64,000 nucleotides of DNA from Candidatus Cetobacterium colombiensis (GCF_033962415.1 NZ_JAVIKH010000006.1:1-64000); one strand, 5' to 3'; counted from the first letter of the stretch, positions 16,276 through 24,970 are shown. Made by a program: numbers and translations. The notes: generated from the letters alone by a model not told the origin.

Positions 16276-17670
16276 ATGAATACAACAGCTGCTAATATTT
16301 TAAAGATATTATCTCAAACTGAGATGTCAATAGAAGATATGCAACTGTACTTAAATGTTGAAAAAAATTCAATATCAAAATCTATTTTTCAACTTAATGA
16401 ATTCTTAGAATCTATTAAGTTACCAATTATTTTAAAAAAAGGAAACTTCTACTCATTAAAATTAAATTCAAAAGAATTAAAAATTCTTTTTGAGAATTTT
16501 ACAACTTTAACTACTGAGGAAAAAACAGACTACCTTTTTATAAAATTTATTGCCAATGGATTTTTAAATTTAGAAAAAGAAAAAGATATTTTAAATATCT
16601 CACGAAGCACAATTTTACGTTGTTTCCAAGTTGTTAAAGATAACTTTTCCAAAACAGGAACAACTTATGAGTATAATCATGGAAAAGGTTTAGTTTTAAA
16701 AAAAGTTTCGCCTGAAGATAAATCTAATTTCTATAAAAAATTAATGAAACTTTTCATAGAAGAGGATATACTTGTACCTATTCGAAGAGATCTTTTAAGC
16801 TCTCTTAAAAACTTCCATACAAAGGAACGGTTAACTCAACTATATCCAATACTTAAAAATTCAGATATACCTGTTAACTATTTTTTACTTTCATTTATCT
16901 GTTCTTTAGAAGTTTGTATAGATATTTTTGGAGGTTTTGACTTTGTTGATGAATCTCATTTAGAAATGGATCAATTTCAAATTATCCGAAAAAGTGTAGA
17001 CATCTTTGGCTCTGATTTTCACGAAGCCTATAAAAATCAACTTTCACACTTTTTAACTGCCCTTCATTTGGGAAATGGTATTTTAGATGAAACTATCACA
17101 AAAAAAGTCCTTAAACTAATTGAATTAATTAAGCAAAAATTTCATATAAAAATTATTAATAAAGATTTAGAAAAAATGCTTTTTAATAAAATATATCTTT
17201 CATTTTTTAAATATAATAATAATATCTTAAAAGTTTTAAATGTTTCTTTCAATAAATCTCACGAGATTTTATTGGAAAATTTAGAGGATATTTTAAAAGA
17301 ACTGTCGTACCATTTGTATTTAGTTGACAAATATGTTATCATATACGTTATTAGAAGAATTATTATTGACGAAAATTTTTCTAATGCTAAAAAAGTTCTT
17401 TTACTTTTTAATGAAGTTGCTGCTGCTGATAAGGTAGTTTTTAAAAAATCATTAAAAAAGTTTTATCCTAATATTACTTTTCATATTGAAGCAACCTTTT
17501 TTCATAAAAAAAATGTTGTTCAAAAATTTGAAAATTATGATATTATAATAAGTGATAGTAACATCATTTCTAATGCAGAAATTGTAGAGTTTTATGATGT
17601 TGTGAGCATTCATGGAATTCTTGAAAAGCGTTCTTTAGAGAATGGAATCAAAAAATTAATAGCTATTTAA
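16276..17670 (+). CDS. Mga/BglG-like transcriptional regulator, paralogue 3
   Basis: A 464-residue protein. I choose the second of two adjacent ATGs (16276), since its distance from GGGGGTGG matches paralogue 4. It has an N-terminal HTH (MNTTAANILKILSQTEMSIEDM), a second HTH near residues 100-140 (LNISRSTILRCFQVVKDNF, with a HGKGL turn), PRD-like helical modules, and a C-terminal alpha/beta region (KKVLLLFNEVAAADKVV...) like an EIIB receiver fold. It is closely similar to paralogue 4 over the whole N-terminal half, so it comes from a recent tandem duplication. It lies directly behind the split transketolase genes and is a candidate regulator of them. Confidence 0.75.
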   Translation: MNTTAANILKILSQTEMSIEDMQLYLNVEKNSISKSIFQLNEFLESIKLPIILKKGNFYSLKLNSKELKILFENFTTLTTEEKTDYLFIKFIANGFLNLEKEKDILNISRSTILRCFQVVKDNFSKTGTTYEYNHGKGLVLKKVSPEDKSNFYKKLMKLFIEEDILVPIRRDLLSSLKNFHTKERLTQLYPILKNSDIPVNYFLLSFICSLEVCIDIFGGFDFVDESHLEMDQFQIIRKSVDIFGSDFHEAYKNQLSHFLTALHLGNGILDETITKKVLKLIELIKQKFHIKIINKDLEKMLFNKIYLSFFKYNNNILKVLNVSFNKSHEILLENLEDILKELSYHLYLVDKYVIIYVIRRIIIDENFSNAKKVLLLFNEVAAADKVVFKKSLKKFYPNITFHIEATFFHKKNVVQKFENYDIIISDSNIISNAEIVEFYDVVSIHGILEKRSLENGIKKLIAI

Positions 17671-17694
17671 AGAACACTTTCATCAGTGTTCTTT
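17669..17694 (+). terminator. Terminator between paralogues 3 and 4
   Basis: AAAGAACACT (17669-17678) pairs with AGTGTTCTTT (17685-17694), followed by CTTTTT. It overlaps the stop codon region of paralogue 3. Confidence 0.8.
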
Positions 17695-17729
17695 CTTTTT
17701 TAACTATTATATCTACTGGAGGTGGTGCA

Positions 17730-19124
17730 ATGAATACAACTGCTGCTAATGTTTTAAAGATATTGTCTCAAACTGAGATGTCTATAGAAGATATGCACAT
17801 GTATTTAAATATTGAAAAAAATGCTATTTTAAAAACAATTTCACAAATCAACGACTTTTTAGAAGAAATTGATTTGCCAAAAATTGAAAAAAATGAGGAT
17901 ATTTTTCAGTTGATTCTAACTAAAGAGCAGTGGAAAAAATTATTTGATAACTTTAATATTTTAACTGCTGAAGAAAGAATAGACTATCTCTATATTAAAT
18001 TTATTGCTCATGGGTTTTTAAATTTAGAGAAAGAAAAAGAGATTCTCGATTTATCTAGAAGTACAATTCTTAGATGTTTTCAAAGTGTCAAAGATGATTT
18101 TGTAGAAAATGGAACTCGATACGAATATCTCCATGGAAAAGGTCTTTTAATTACAGAATTAAGTTATTACAACAAAAAACTTTTTTATAAAAAAGTTATG
18201 AAGCTTTTCATTGAAGAAGATATTCTTGTTCCTCCATTAAAGGCTCTTTTAATGGAAATTAAAAAGTTTGATACAAAAACTAGATTGACTCAGATTCATC
18301 CAATATTAAAGTTTTCAAATATACCTATGAACTATTTTTTAATAGCTTTTTTACACTCTTTAGAAGCTTGTTCTGAACTTTTTGAAGAGTCGCTTTTTAA
18401 AAATCAAAGTTATTTGGAGACAGAGGAGTTTCAAAACATTAAAGAATTAATAGATCAATATGGAAAAGATTTTTCTCCTAAATTTAAAAATGAAATGGCT
18501 CACTTTTTAACAACTTTACTTTTAGATTATTATTCTTTGGAAAATGAAGATAAAAGAAAAAGTTTACATATTTTAAAAGAGTTAGAAAAAGAGTTTAAAA
18601 TCTCTAAAATCAATAAAGAGTTAGAAAAAATGATTTTTCATAATATATATCTTTCATTTTTTAAATTTGAAAATAAAATATTAAAATTAAGAAATACATC
18701 TTTCGATGAAAAGGAAAGAGTTCTTTTAGATAAATTGAACCATATTCTAGAAAAAAATTCTTGTGATTTTTTCTTAGGTGATAAGTTCTCAATAGTTTTC
18801 GCTTTAAAAAGAGCTTTAATTGAAGAAAATTTATCTAAGATAAAAAATGTTTTACTTGTATTAAACCAACCTAATGCAACACACTATAAAATTTTTGAAA
18901 ATAGTTTAAGCAAATTAGTTCCTCATATAAATTTTGATTTAGAGTCATCTTTATTTCACTTAAAAAATCTTCTCACAGATTTTAATGACTACGATTTAAT
19001 TATTAGTGATGAGCATATTAATTCTAATGTTGCTGTTATTGATTTCTATTGTAATTCAAAAATACAGACAATTTTAGAAGAAAAAGCTTTTTCAATGGGG
19101 ATACAAAAATTTTACGATCTTTAA
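17730..19124 (+). CDS. Mga/BglG-like transcriptional regulator, paralogue 4
   Basis: A 464-residue protein with GGAGGTGG five bases before ATG. The first 22 residues are almost identical to those of paralogue 3 (MNTTAANVLKILSQTEMS). The second HTH, LDLSRSTILRCFQSVKDDF, lies near residue 110 and is followed by the LHGKGLL turn. The C-terminal part resembles a divergent EIIB fold (KNVLLVLNQPNATHYKIFENSL). It is a tandem duplicate of paralogue 3. The alcohol-dehydrogenase-like/aminotransferase operon lies directly downstream and is a candidate target, but the target cannot be established from sequence. Confidence 0.75.
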   Translation: MNTTAANVLKILSQTEMSIEDMHMYLNIEKNAILKTISQINDFLEEIDLPKIEKNEDIFQLILTKEQWKKLFDNFNILTAEERIDYLYIKFIAHGFLNLEKEKEILDLSRSTILRCFQSVKDDFVENGTRYEYLHGKGLLITELSYYNKKLFYKKVMKLFIEEDILVPPLKALLMEIKKFDTKTRLTQIHPILKFSNIPMNYFLIAFLHSLEACSELFEESLFKNQSYLETEEFQNIKELIDQYGKDFSPKFKNEMAHFLTTLLLDYYSLENEDKRKSLHILKELEKEFKISKINKELEKMIFHNIYLSFFKFENKILKLRNTSFDEKERVLLDKLNHILEKNSCDFFLGDKFSIVFALKRALIEENLSKIKNVLLVLNQPNATHYKIFENSLSKLVPHINFDLESSLFHLKNLLTDFNDYDLIISDEHINSNVAVIDFYCNSKIQTILEEKAFSMGIQKFYDL

Positions 19125-19152
19125 TTTTTGAAAAATTTTTTTCAAAAAAATG

Positions 19153-19181
19153 TTTACAACATAATTTATTTATGTTATATT
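19153..19181 (+). promoter_or_regulatory. Promoter in front of the dehydrogenase/aminotransferase operon
   Basis: TTTACA (19153-19158) and TATATT (19176-19181) are 17 bp apart, with an extended TG just before the -10. The spacer contains the inverted repeat AACATAA/TTATGTT (about 19159-19175), a possible operator. The expected start lies immediately before the hairpin at 19197-19228. Confidence 0.45.
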
Positions 19182-19196
19182 TATGCAAATCAAATA

Positions 19197-19228
19197 AAAA
19201 AAGCTTTTGGAAAACCAAAAGCTTTTTT
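19197..19228 (+). terminator. Strong terminator, either of paralogue 4 or in the leader of the next operon
   Basis: AAAAAAGCTTTTGG (19197-19210) pairs with CCAAAAGCTTTTTT (19215-19228). It ends the regulator transcript, but it also lies just downstream of the promoter-like sequence at 19153-19181. It could therefore attenuate transcription into the dehydrogenase gene. Confidence 0.8.
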
Positions 19229-19277
19229 ATTTTATCTAGGTTTTTATTAAAATTTTTATAAATCGGGAGGAATTTTT

Positions 19278-20321
19278 ATGGAAAAATCAATTTTAACAGA
19301 AGTTTATATGGACAAAAGCATATGGAGCACTTTAAAACAAGAGATTGAGAATTACACTAATATTTTAGTTATCCACGGGGAAAAATCTTTACTTTCAATT
19401 AATAATAATTTTTTTAAAACCTTAGAAAATAAAAAATATCACCTTGTACATTATGGAAACGAATGTTGCCACAATATTATTGATTCTATTTTAAAAAATG
19501 TTGAAAATCATACCTATGATTTAATCATTGGTGTGGGAGGTGGAAAATCCATTGATGCTTCTAAAGTTATTATGGACAAATTAAATCTACCACTTTTCAC
19601 AGTTCCAACTATAGCATCTACTTGTGCTGCTGTTTCATATATCTCTGTTATGTACAACGAACACCATGTTTTTCAAGAACTATATTTTTTAAACAGACCA
19701 CCTCACAAAACTTTTATAGATTTACAAACTTTAATTGAAGCTCCAAAAAAATATCTTTGGGCTGGTATAGGAGACACTTTAGCTAAGTACTATGAAATGA
19801 ACTTAAAAGCTAGAGGTAAAAAATTAAACTTTAACACCACTATGGGAGAAAAACTTAGTCACCTTTGTAAAGAATCTATGCTTAATTATGGACAGCACGC
19901 TCTTTCTACAACTGAAGTAGATGATGAGTTTAAAGAGGTCGTAGGAGTTATCCTTGTAACTACCGGAGTGGTTTCAAATTTAATCGACTTTAAATATAAC
20001 GGAGCTTTAGCTCATGCTATTTTCGATGCACTAACTAAGATTAAAAGAGTTGAAGAGGAACATCTTCATGGAGAGGTTGTAGCTTTTGGAATTTTAGTTC
20101 AATTGAAACTAGAAGAAAATAGCTTAGAACTTAACAACCTTTTAAAATTTTATAAAGAGATTAAACTTCCAACTACACTAGATGAGATTGTTATTAAAGA
20201 GGAGTATTTAGAAAAAAGAGATGAAGTTGTGGATAAAATTTTAAAATCTGTAGCTGGAAGTGAAATGCCACTTTCTTTTACAAGAGATGAATTTATAAAA
20301 ACTTTAGAAGAAACTAAATAG
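19278..20321 (+). CDS. Iron-containing alcohol dehydrogenase family protein (YbdH/HcxA-like)
   Basis: A 347-residue protein of the glycerol-dehydrogenase-like branch. It has the NAD(P)-binding GVGGGKSIDASKV motif near residue 95, the TVPTIASTCAAVS segment near 115, and metal ligands in GIGDTLAKYYE (Asp), ALAHAIFDAL (His) and HLHGEVVAFG (His). GGGAGG precedes ATG. The next gene is a class I aminotransferase 11 bp downstream. E. coli has the same pairing: ybdH (hydroxycarboxylate dehydrogenase A) and ybdL (methionine aminotransferase). A role in reducing 2-keto acids made by the transaminase is inferred; glycerol dehydrogenase is the main alternative. Confidence 0.8.
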   Translation: MEKSILTEVYMDKSIWSTLKQEIENYTNILVIHGEKSLLSINNNFFKTLENKKYHLVHYGNECCHNIIDSILKNVENHTYDLIIGVGGGKSIDASKVIMDKLNLPLFTVPTIASTCAAVSYISVMYNEHHVFQELYFLNRPPHKTFIDLQTLIEAPKKYLWAGIGDTLAKYYEMNLKARGKKLNFNTTMGEKLSHLCKESMLNYGQHALSTTEVDDEFKEVVGVILVTTGVVSNLIDFKYNGALAHAIFDALTKIKRVEEEHLHGEVVAFGILVQLKLEENSLELNNLLKFYKEIKLPTTLDEIVIKEEYLEKRDEVVDKILKSVAGSEMPLSFTRDEFIKTLEETK

Positions 20322-20332
20322 GGAGGGAACAA

Positions 20333-21484
20333 ATGAACGGAGAAAAATTTTTAGCTAAAAGATTTCAGAACAAAGAGGAAACAACATTTAAGTCTATTGA
20401 TGAAGCTGATAAAGCTAAAATTATCAACCTTGGAATTGGAGATTTAGATGTTCACACAGATGAGATTATTATTAACTCAGCTTTTAAAGATGCTTTAAAT
20501 GGTCATACTCACTATACTGATCCACTTGGAGATTTAGAACTTCGTCAAGAGATTATAAATTACCACAAAAGTGAATTTACTAACTACAATGTGAACTTAG
20601 ATGAAGTTATCGTTCTTTCTGGAGCTTGCCATGGAATGTATTTAGCACTACAAGCAACTTTAAATCCTGGTGATGAAGTTATTGTTATAGCTCCATTTTT
20701 CCCAGTTTATTTAGATCAAATTAAAGAAGCTAACGGAACCCCTGTTATTGTTCATACAACTATTGAAAATAACTACCAAATTTTAAAAGAGGATTTAGAA
20801 AAAGCTATCAGTTCTAAAACTAAGGGTATCATTATAAATACTCCTTCTAATCCAACTGGTGTTTGCTACTCTCTTAAAAGTTTAGAGATTGTTGCAGACC
20901 TTGCTAAAAAATATGACTTACTTATCTATGCTGATGATATCTATGATTTTTATGATTATTCAGACTCTTTTATCCCTATTTATACATTAGAAGGAATGAA
21001 AGAAAGAACAATTTCTGTTTGTAGTTTTTCTAAAAACTTTGCTATGACAGGTTGGAGAGTTGGATATAACATTGGACCTAGTTCTGTTATTGAAACTATT
21101 AGAAAAATTAATGAAGTTATTGTTTACAGTGCTTCATCTATATCTCAAAGAGCTGCTTTAGCCGCTTTAAAAAATAGAGACCACATTAAAAATAGTGTTG
21201 TACCTCTTTATAAAGAAAGAGTTGAATACTCTTTAGAAAGAATCAATAACATTCCTGGGCTTAAAGCTTTCCCACCTCAAGGAGGTATATATCTTTTCAT
21301 AGATATTAGTGAAACTAATTTAAACTCTATTGAATATTCAAACTATCTTTTTGACGAACTTAAAGTTAAGGTTATCCCTGGAAAACCCTTTGGAGATGAT
21401 AATGCCATTAGAATTGCATGTTCAAACTCTCTAGAAACTTTAAAGGAGGCTTTTGATAGAATTGAAAAAAAATACCCCTTATAA
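20333..21484 (+). CDS. Class I/II PLP-dependent aminotransferase (YbdL/aspartate-aminotransferase type)
   Basis: A 383-residue fold-type I aminotransferase. It has the SGACHGMYLAL cofactor-binding loop near residue 97, the SNPTGVCYS motif near 180, the YADDIYDFY segment (Asp binding the PLP pyridine nitrogen), and the Schiff-base lysine in SVCSFSKNFAMTGWRVGY near residue 235. It is translated 11 bp after the dehydrogenase-like gene, in the same operon. Family membership is certain. Amino-donor specificity is not, though the pairing recalls ybdH-ybdL, where the transaminase prefers methionine and aromatic amino acids. Confidence 0.88.
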   Translation: MNGEKFLAKRFQNKEETTFKSIDEADKAKIINLGIGDLDVHTDEIIINSAFKDALNGHTHYTDPLGDLELRQEIINYHKSEFTNYNVNLDEVIVLSGACHGMYLALQATLNPGDEVIVIAPFFPVYLDQIKEANGTPVIVHTTIENNYQILKEDLEKAISSKTKGIIINTPSNPTGVCYSLKSLEIVADLAKKYDLLIYADDIYDFYDYSDSFIPIYTLEGMKERTISVCSFSKNFAMTGWRVGYNIGPSSVIETIRKINEVIVYSASSISQRAALAALKNRDHIKNSVVPLYKERVEYSLERINNIPGLKAFPPQGGIYLFIDISETNLNSIEYSNYLFDELKVKVIPGKPFGDDNAIRIACSNSLETLKEAFDRIEKKYPL

Positions 21485-21534
21485 AGCATAAGATTTCAAT
21501 AAAAAGTAATATTTAAAATCCAGCTATTATGTGT

Positions 21535-21554
21535 TATAATTGTGAAGTTATAAT
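21535..21554 (+). promoter_or_regulatory. Overlapping -10 boxes upstream of mipA
   Basis: Two TATAAT hexamers (21535-21540, with TGTG just before, and 21549-21554) are arranged within an imperfect inverted repeat of GTGT and ACAC arms. They may be alternative promoters or an operator; no clear -35 is seen. Confidence 0.35.
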
Positions 21555-21581
21555 ACACATTTTTATTAGGGAGGATTAGAC

Positions 21582-22328
21582 ATGAAAAAAATTATTTTTG
21601 GAATTTTAGCTATGAGTTTATCTACTATGGCACTTGCAGAAAATAAATATGGAGTTGGATTAGGAGTTGGAGTTTCTAACAGTATCTACAAAGGTGCTGA
21701 CGACAAAGCTTATCCAGTACCTCTTTTAGATATTAACTATGGTAACTTCTATGTAAAGGGAATTACACCTGGTTACTACTTATTTAGAGGAGAGGATTTA
21801 TCTGTATCAGCTTTCATTGATCCTATGGCAGGATTCCCAATTAAAGCTAAAGATATGGGTGTTGGATACACTAATATCGATGACAGAGATTTTCAAGCTA
21901 TGGTTGGATTAAGAGCTGACTTAAACACAGGTATTGCTGGAATTAGAACTGGTGCATCTGTACAATTTGGTGAGCACGGTTCAGAAGCTAAAATCAGTGC
22001 TTTCAGACCTTACAACATTAATGACAAGTTCACTTTAGTTCCTGGAATCTATGTTAAAGGGTTCTCTGGAGACTACACAGATTACTACTTCGGTGTAACA
22101 TCTGATGAAGTTAACAGATCTAAATTTGACAACTTAAACAGAGAATACAAAGCTGATGCAGCTGCTTCTGTTGGAGCTAACTTAACAGCTGAGTACAAGT
22201 GGAACGAAAAGTTCTCATTAATTGGAATCTTAGGAGTAGAGAAATTCTCTAGCGAAGTTACAGATTCTCCAATTGTTAATGAAGACCCTTTATTCATTGC
22301 AAGTGTTGGTGCTAAGTACTACTTCTAA
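21582..22328 (+). CDS. MipA/OmpV family outer-membrane protein
   Basis: A 248-residue precursor with a signal peptide cleaved after TMALA (residue about 19). The mature part is a beta-barrel starting NKYGVGLGVGVSNSIYKG, with the family's VPLLDINYGNFYVKG segment, and ending in an aromatic residue (GAKYYF) as required for outer-membrane assembly. MipA/OmpV proteins are porin-like outer-membrane proteins, some implicated in binding murein enzymes or in osmolarity response. Codon choice (more C- and G-ending codons) suggests high expression. It is single-gene, with a terminator directly after it. Confidence 0.88.
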   Translation: MKKIIFGILAMSLSTMALAENKYGVGLGVGVSNSIYKGADDKAYPVPLLDINYGNFYVKGITPGYYLFRGEDLSVSAFIDPMAGFPIKAKDMGVGYTNIDDRDFQAMVGLRADLNTGIAGIRTGASVQFGEHGSEAKISAFRPYNINDKFTLVPGIYVKGFSGDYTDYYFGVTSDEVNRSKFDNLNREYKADAAASVGANLTAEYKWNEKFSLIGILGVEKFSSEVTDSPIVNEDPLFIASVGAKYYF

Positions 22329-22331
22329 TTT

Positions 22332-22362
22332 AAAAAGACTAACCTTTTGGGTTAGTCTTTTT
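22332..22362. terminator. Bidirectional terminator between mipA and dedA
   Basis: AAAAAGACTAACC (22332-22344) pairs with GGTTAGTCTTTTT (22350-22362). It overlaps the end of the convergent DedA gene. Confidence 0.85.
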
Positions 22363-22954
22363 TCTTTCCTCTTAATTTTGAAATTTTATACACAACAAAA
22401 ACAAATGCCAATACAATAACAAAATATTTGTATTTTAATATATAGCTATTTATTAAATTTTCATAGTCTTTATAAACAGATCCTACATTTACCATAAAAG
22501 CAACGTATATTCCTGCTCCTAACCCTGTGAATATACTAAACTTATACACATTCATCTCTAATATCCCCGGTGGGAAAGAGATATATTGTCTTACCACTGG
22601 TATAAATCTTCCTAAAAACACAATTAGATCTCCTCTTTTGTCAAAAAGGTTTTCCATCTCTAAAAGTCTCTCTTCATCCATAAAAAAATACTTTCCATAT
22701 TTAAGTAAAAGATTTCTACCTAAAGTTTTTCCTATAAAGTAGTTTAAACATGCTCCACCTATGCTTCCAAAAGTTCCAGCTAAAAGAACTGGAAAAAAAC
22801 TCATTTTTCCTGCTGCTATTAAATACCCTGCAGGTAATAGGGCTACTTCAGATGGAAATGGGATAAATGAAGATTCTATAAACATCATTATAAAAATCCC
22901 AAGATACCCTAAACTCATAAAAAAATCACTCAACTGTTTTATTATCTCTTCCAT
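22352..22954 (-). CDS. DedA family membrane protein
   Basis: A 200-residue inner-membrane protein with the DedA/VTT signatures FIESSFIPFPSEVALLPAGYL near residue 25 and GRFIPVVRQYISFPPGILEM near residue 115, including the conserved Arg residues. DedA proteins move lipids such as undecaprenyl phosphate and affect membrane potential and drug resistance. It is the last gene of a minus-strand cluster (HAD fragment, winged-helix protein, DedA) with 12-bp spacing to the preceding gene. Confidence 0.92.
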   Translation of the reverse strand: MEEIIKQLSDFFMSLGYLGIFIMMFIESSFIPFPSEVALLPAGYLIAAGKMSFFPVLLAGTFGSIGGACLNYFIGKTLGRNLLLKYGKYFFMDEERLLEMENLFDKRGDLIVFLGRFIPVVRQYISFPPGILEMNVYKFSIFTGLGAGIYVAFMVNVGSVYKDYENLINSYILKYKYFVIVLAFVFVVYKISKLRGKKKD

Positions 22955-22966
22955 TTTTTTCCTTTC

Positions 22967-23497
22967 CTAAATTATTACTGTATTTTGAAGCTCAGCTAGC
23001 TTTTCTTTTTGAATCTTTGTTATATTTCCTCTTAAAGTTATTGTTGTTCCATATTCTTTTTCTAATTTTTCAAAGTCTTCTTCTAAGATTGCTTTGGCAC
23101 TTATCTCTTGAGAATATGGCAAATCTATAACACAGTATACATTTTCAACTTTTTCTTCTTTTACATTATCAAGTTTATTTTGTAATGCTTTATTGTACGT
23201 TTTAAAAGCCTCTCTTACATAAAACTCATCCTCTTCTAACTCTTTAGCTTTTCTCTCTCCTAATTTTGTCAGTTTATAGTATGTATGATTTCTATGTTTT
23301 ACAACTACATTTTCCTCTTTAGTTTTATACTGTACCATTATATTTTCTACACGCTCTAACATTTTTTCATCAATTAGCTTTCTTACACACTCTCGAACTT
23401 CATTTTGATTTTCTAAAATTCTATTAGCTAGTTTTGATATAAATGTAGGTCCTATATTGAATATTGTTAAAACTACTTTCTTCTCTAATTCATTCAT
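22967..23497 (-). CDS. Winged-helix protein of unknown function
   Basis: A 176-residue soluble protein. Residues about 1-90 look like a winged helix (helices in IFNIGPTFISKLANRILENQNEVRECVRKLIDEKMLE, then a wing HRNHTYYKLTKLGERKAKEL). The C-terminal part is charged and mixed alpha/beta, ending KIQKEKLAELQNTVII. I recognise no named family. It lies between an eroded HAD gene and a DedA gene on one probable transcript. A DNA-binding role is plausible but unproven. Confidence 0.6.
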   Translation of the reverse strand: MNELEKKVVLTIFNIGPTFISKLANRILENQNEVRECVRKLIDEKMLERVENIMVQYKTKEENVVVKHRNHTYYKLTKLGERKAKELEEDEFYVREAFKTYNKALQNKLDNVKEEKVENVYCVIDLPYSQEISAKAILEEDFEKLEKEYGTTITLRGNITKIQKEKLAELQNTVII

Positions 23498-23516
23498 ATT
23501 TTACCTCTAGTTTTCT

Positions 23517-23966
23517 TTATAAATAATTTAAAAGTTCTTTTAAATTGCTTATTTCATATTTAGATTTAATCTCTCCACTTTGTACTTTAGTTAGTCCATT
23601 TGTTATTATAAAAAGTTTAAATTTTTCGTGAAGATGAGAAATTAAATCAATACTATCTTCAAATAATATTGATGAATTTGATAGATTCTCCATATATTTA
23701 TAGGCAAATTCAACTGGATTTAAATCTAAATTTAAATGTCCACAGTATCTTCTAAAACGTTCTACCTTTAATTCACTTTGAGTTATTTTTCCCTCCTCTA
23801 GCTCTTTCCATATTTTTCCATTTATATCCTTATATATTTTTAAATGATAATCTTCACTATAATCTATATCATATCCTATTAAAGTTTTTTCCAATGCTTC
23901 CCTCTCTGAAGCCTTAAAATCAAATAATGTGTCATCTGCATCAAATATTAAAACTTTATATTTCAT
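23517..23966 (-). pseudogene. YjjG-type HAD nucleotidase with an internal deletion
   Basis: A 149-residue reading frame that begins as a normal YjjG-like HAD phosphatase. Motif I is FDADDTLFDF at residues 8-17, followed by a cap region and motif II in FIITNGLTKVQ near residue 120. It then jumps to SKYEISNLKELLNYL, which corresponds to the extreme C-terminus of the family (pyrimidine nucleotidase, about 225-230 residues). About 75 residues with the motif III lysine and motif IV acidic pair are missing, in frame. Without motif IV it should not bind Mg2+ properly, so it is probably inactive, although the open frame and ribosome binding site are intact. Confidence 0.7.
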
Positions 23967-24027
23967 AACCTATTGTCTCTCCTTTTATTTTTTGAATATT
24001 ATATCATAGTTTTTATAAATTTTTGGT

Positions 24028-24066
24028 AAATAAAAAAGGGAAAGATCTCATATCTCTCACCCTTTT
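24028..24066 (-). terminator. Probable terminator after the sigma factor gene
   Basis: AAAAAAGGGAAAGATCTC pairs imperfectly with TATCTCTCACCCTTTTT. On the minus strand it is followed by a T run. Confidence 0.55.
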
Positions 24067-24074
24067 TCACTATT

Positions 24075-24665
24075 TTAACCTTTTGTGTATTCTGCTAGGT
24101 ATCCTAAAACTTTCTTTCTTACTCTTTGAATTGCATTGTCTATTTTTTTAGACGGCTCGTTTAAAATCTCTGCAATTTCGTTGTATCTGTACTGTTTACA
24201 TGTATATAAGAAAACCTTTTTTTCTAAAGGAGTTAAAGTTTTATTTAAAAACTCTCCAAGTTCTCCAACTAATTCTTTTCCCAAAAGAATATCCTCTGGT
24301 GAATAGAATGTTAAAGATGGTTTACTATACTGTGCTAAATCATCTAAATTTACCTCTTTATCCCCTATTATCGATGTATTCAATTTCTGATTTTTGTTTG
24401 AGTTAGAAGATTTAACAGCTGTAATAATTTGTCTTTTAATACATAAATTGGCAAAAGTACTGAAACATACCTCTCTACTTTGGTCATAGGATTTTATCGC
24501 TTTCATCAGACCTATATACCCCTCTTGTAATAAATCATCAATGTCTCCACCTTTTATAAAGAGACTTTTACTATTTCTTAAAATATTAGTCTTATATCTT
24601 AAGAACACTTTTTCTATGGCTTCCGCATCACCATATTTTGCTAAAATTACATCTTTTTCATCCAT
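24075..24665 (-). CDS. SigH-like sigma-70 family factor
   Basis: About 196 residues, started at 24665 where AAGGGGGAAAAACTA precedes ATG (the 14-residue extension lacks a site). Region 2 is clear: DDLLQEGYIGLMKAIKSYDQSREVCFSTFANLCIKRQI (residues about 43-80), including the core-binding and -10-recognition helices. Region 4 (TPLEKKVFLYTCKQYRYNEIAEILNEPSKKIDNAIQRVRKK) lies at the C-terminus. The linker TAVKSSNSNKNQKLN matches the SigH/Spo0H type of Firmicutes and Fusobacteria, which drives stationary-phase or competence genes rather than heat shock. A terminator-like hairpin lies in its leader. Confidence 0.85.
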   Translation of the reverse strand: MDEKDVILAKYGDAEAIEKVFLRYKTNILRNSKSLFIKGGDIDDLLQEGYIGLMKAIKSYDQSREVCFSTFANLCIKRQIITAVKSSNSNKNQKLNTSIIGDKEVNLDDLAQYSKPSLTFYSPEDILLGKELVGELGEFLNKTLTPLEKKVFLYTCKQYRYNEIAEILNEPSKKIDNAIQRVRKKVLGYLAEYTKG

Positions 24666-24701
24666 TAGTTTTTCCCCCTTAACTATGTTTACGATAAAAA
24701 A

Positions 24702-24723
24702 AAGCAAACTTTATTATTTGCTT
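24702..24723 (-). terminator. Terminator-like hairpin in the sigma factor leader
   Basis: AAGCAAA (24702-24708) pairs with TTTGCTT (24717-24723), followed on the minus strand by eight T residues, only about 30 bases before the SigH-like start codon. No minus-strand gene lies upstream for several kilobases, so this is more likely an attenuator or short-transcript terminator than the end of another gene. The 24724-24970 stretch beyond it is A/T-rich and holds no ORF I can support. Confidence 0.55.
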
Positions 24724-24970
24724 ACCCAAGATGCTCTAAATATAATAAAACTTTTTTTTATTATGATTAATACTAACATATTTTTTTTTGCATTTAAATA
24801 TTTCAATTTTTCTTTTTTTTTTGTATTCTCTGAGACTCATAACTTTCTTTTGAAATTCTAAGTAAATATTTTGGTAACATATTTCATATTGATATTTTTT
24901 TCTCAAGGATATATAATCTACCTATCATCATAAAAACAAATAAAATTACATTTGCTATACATATTTTAGG

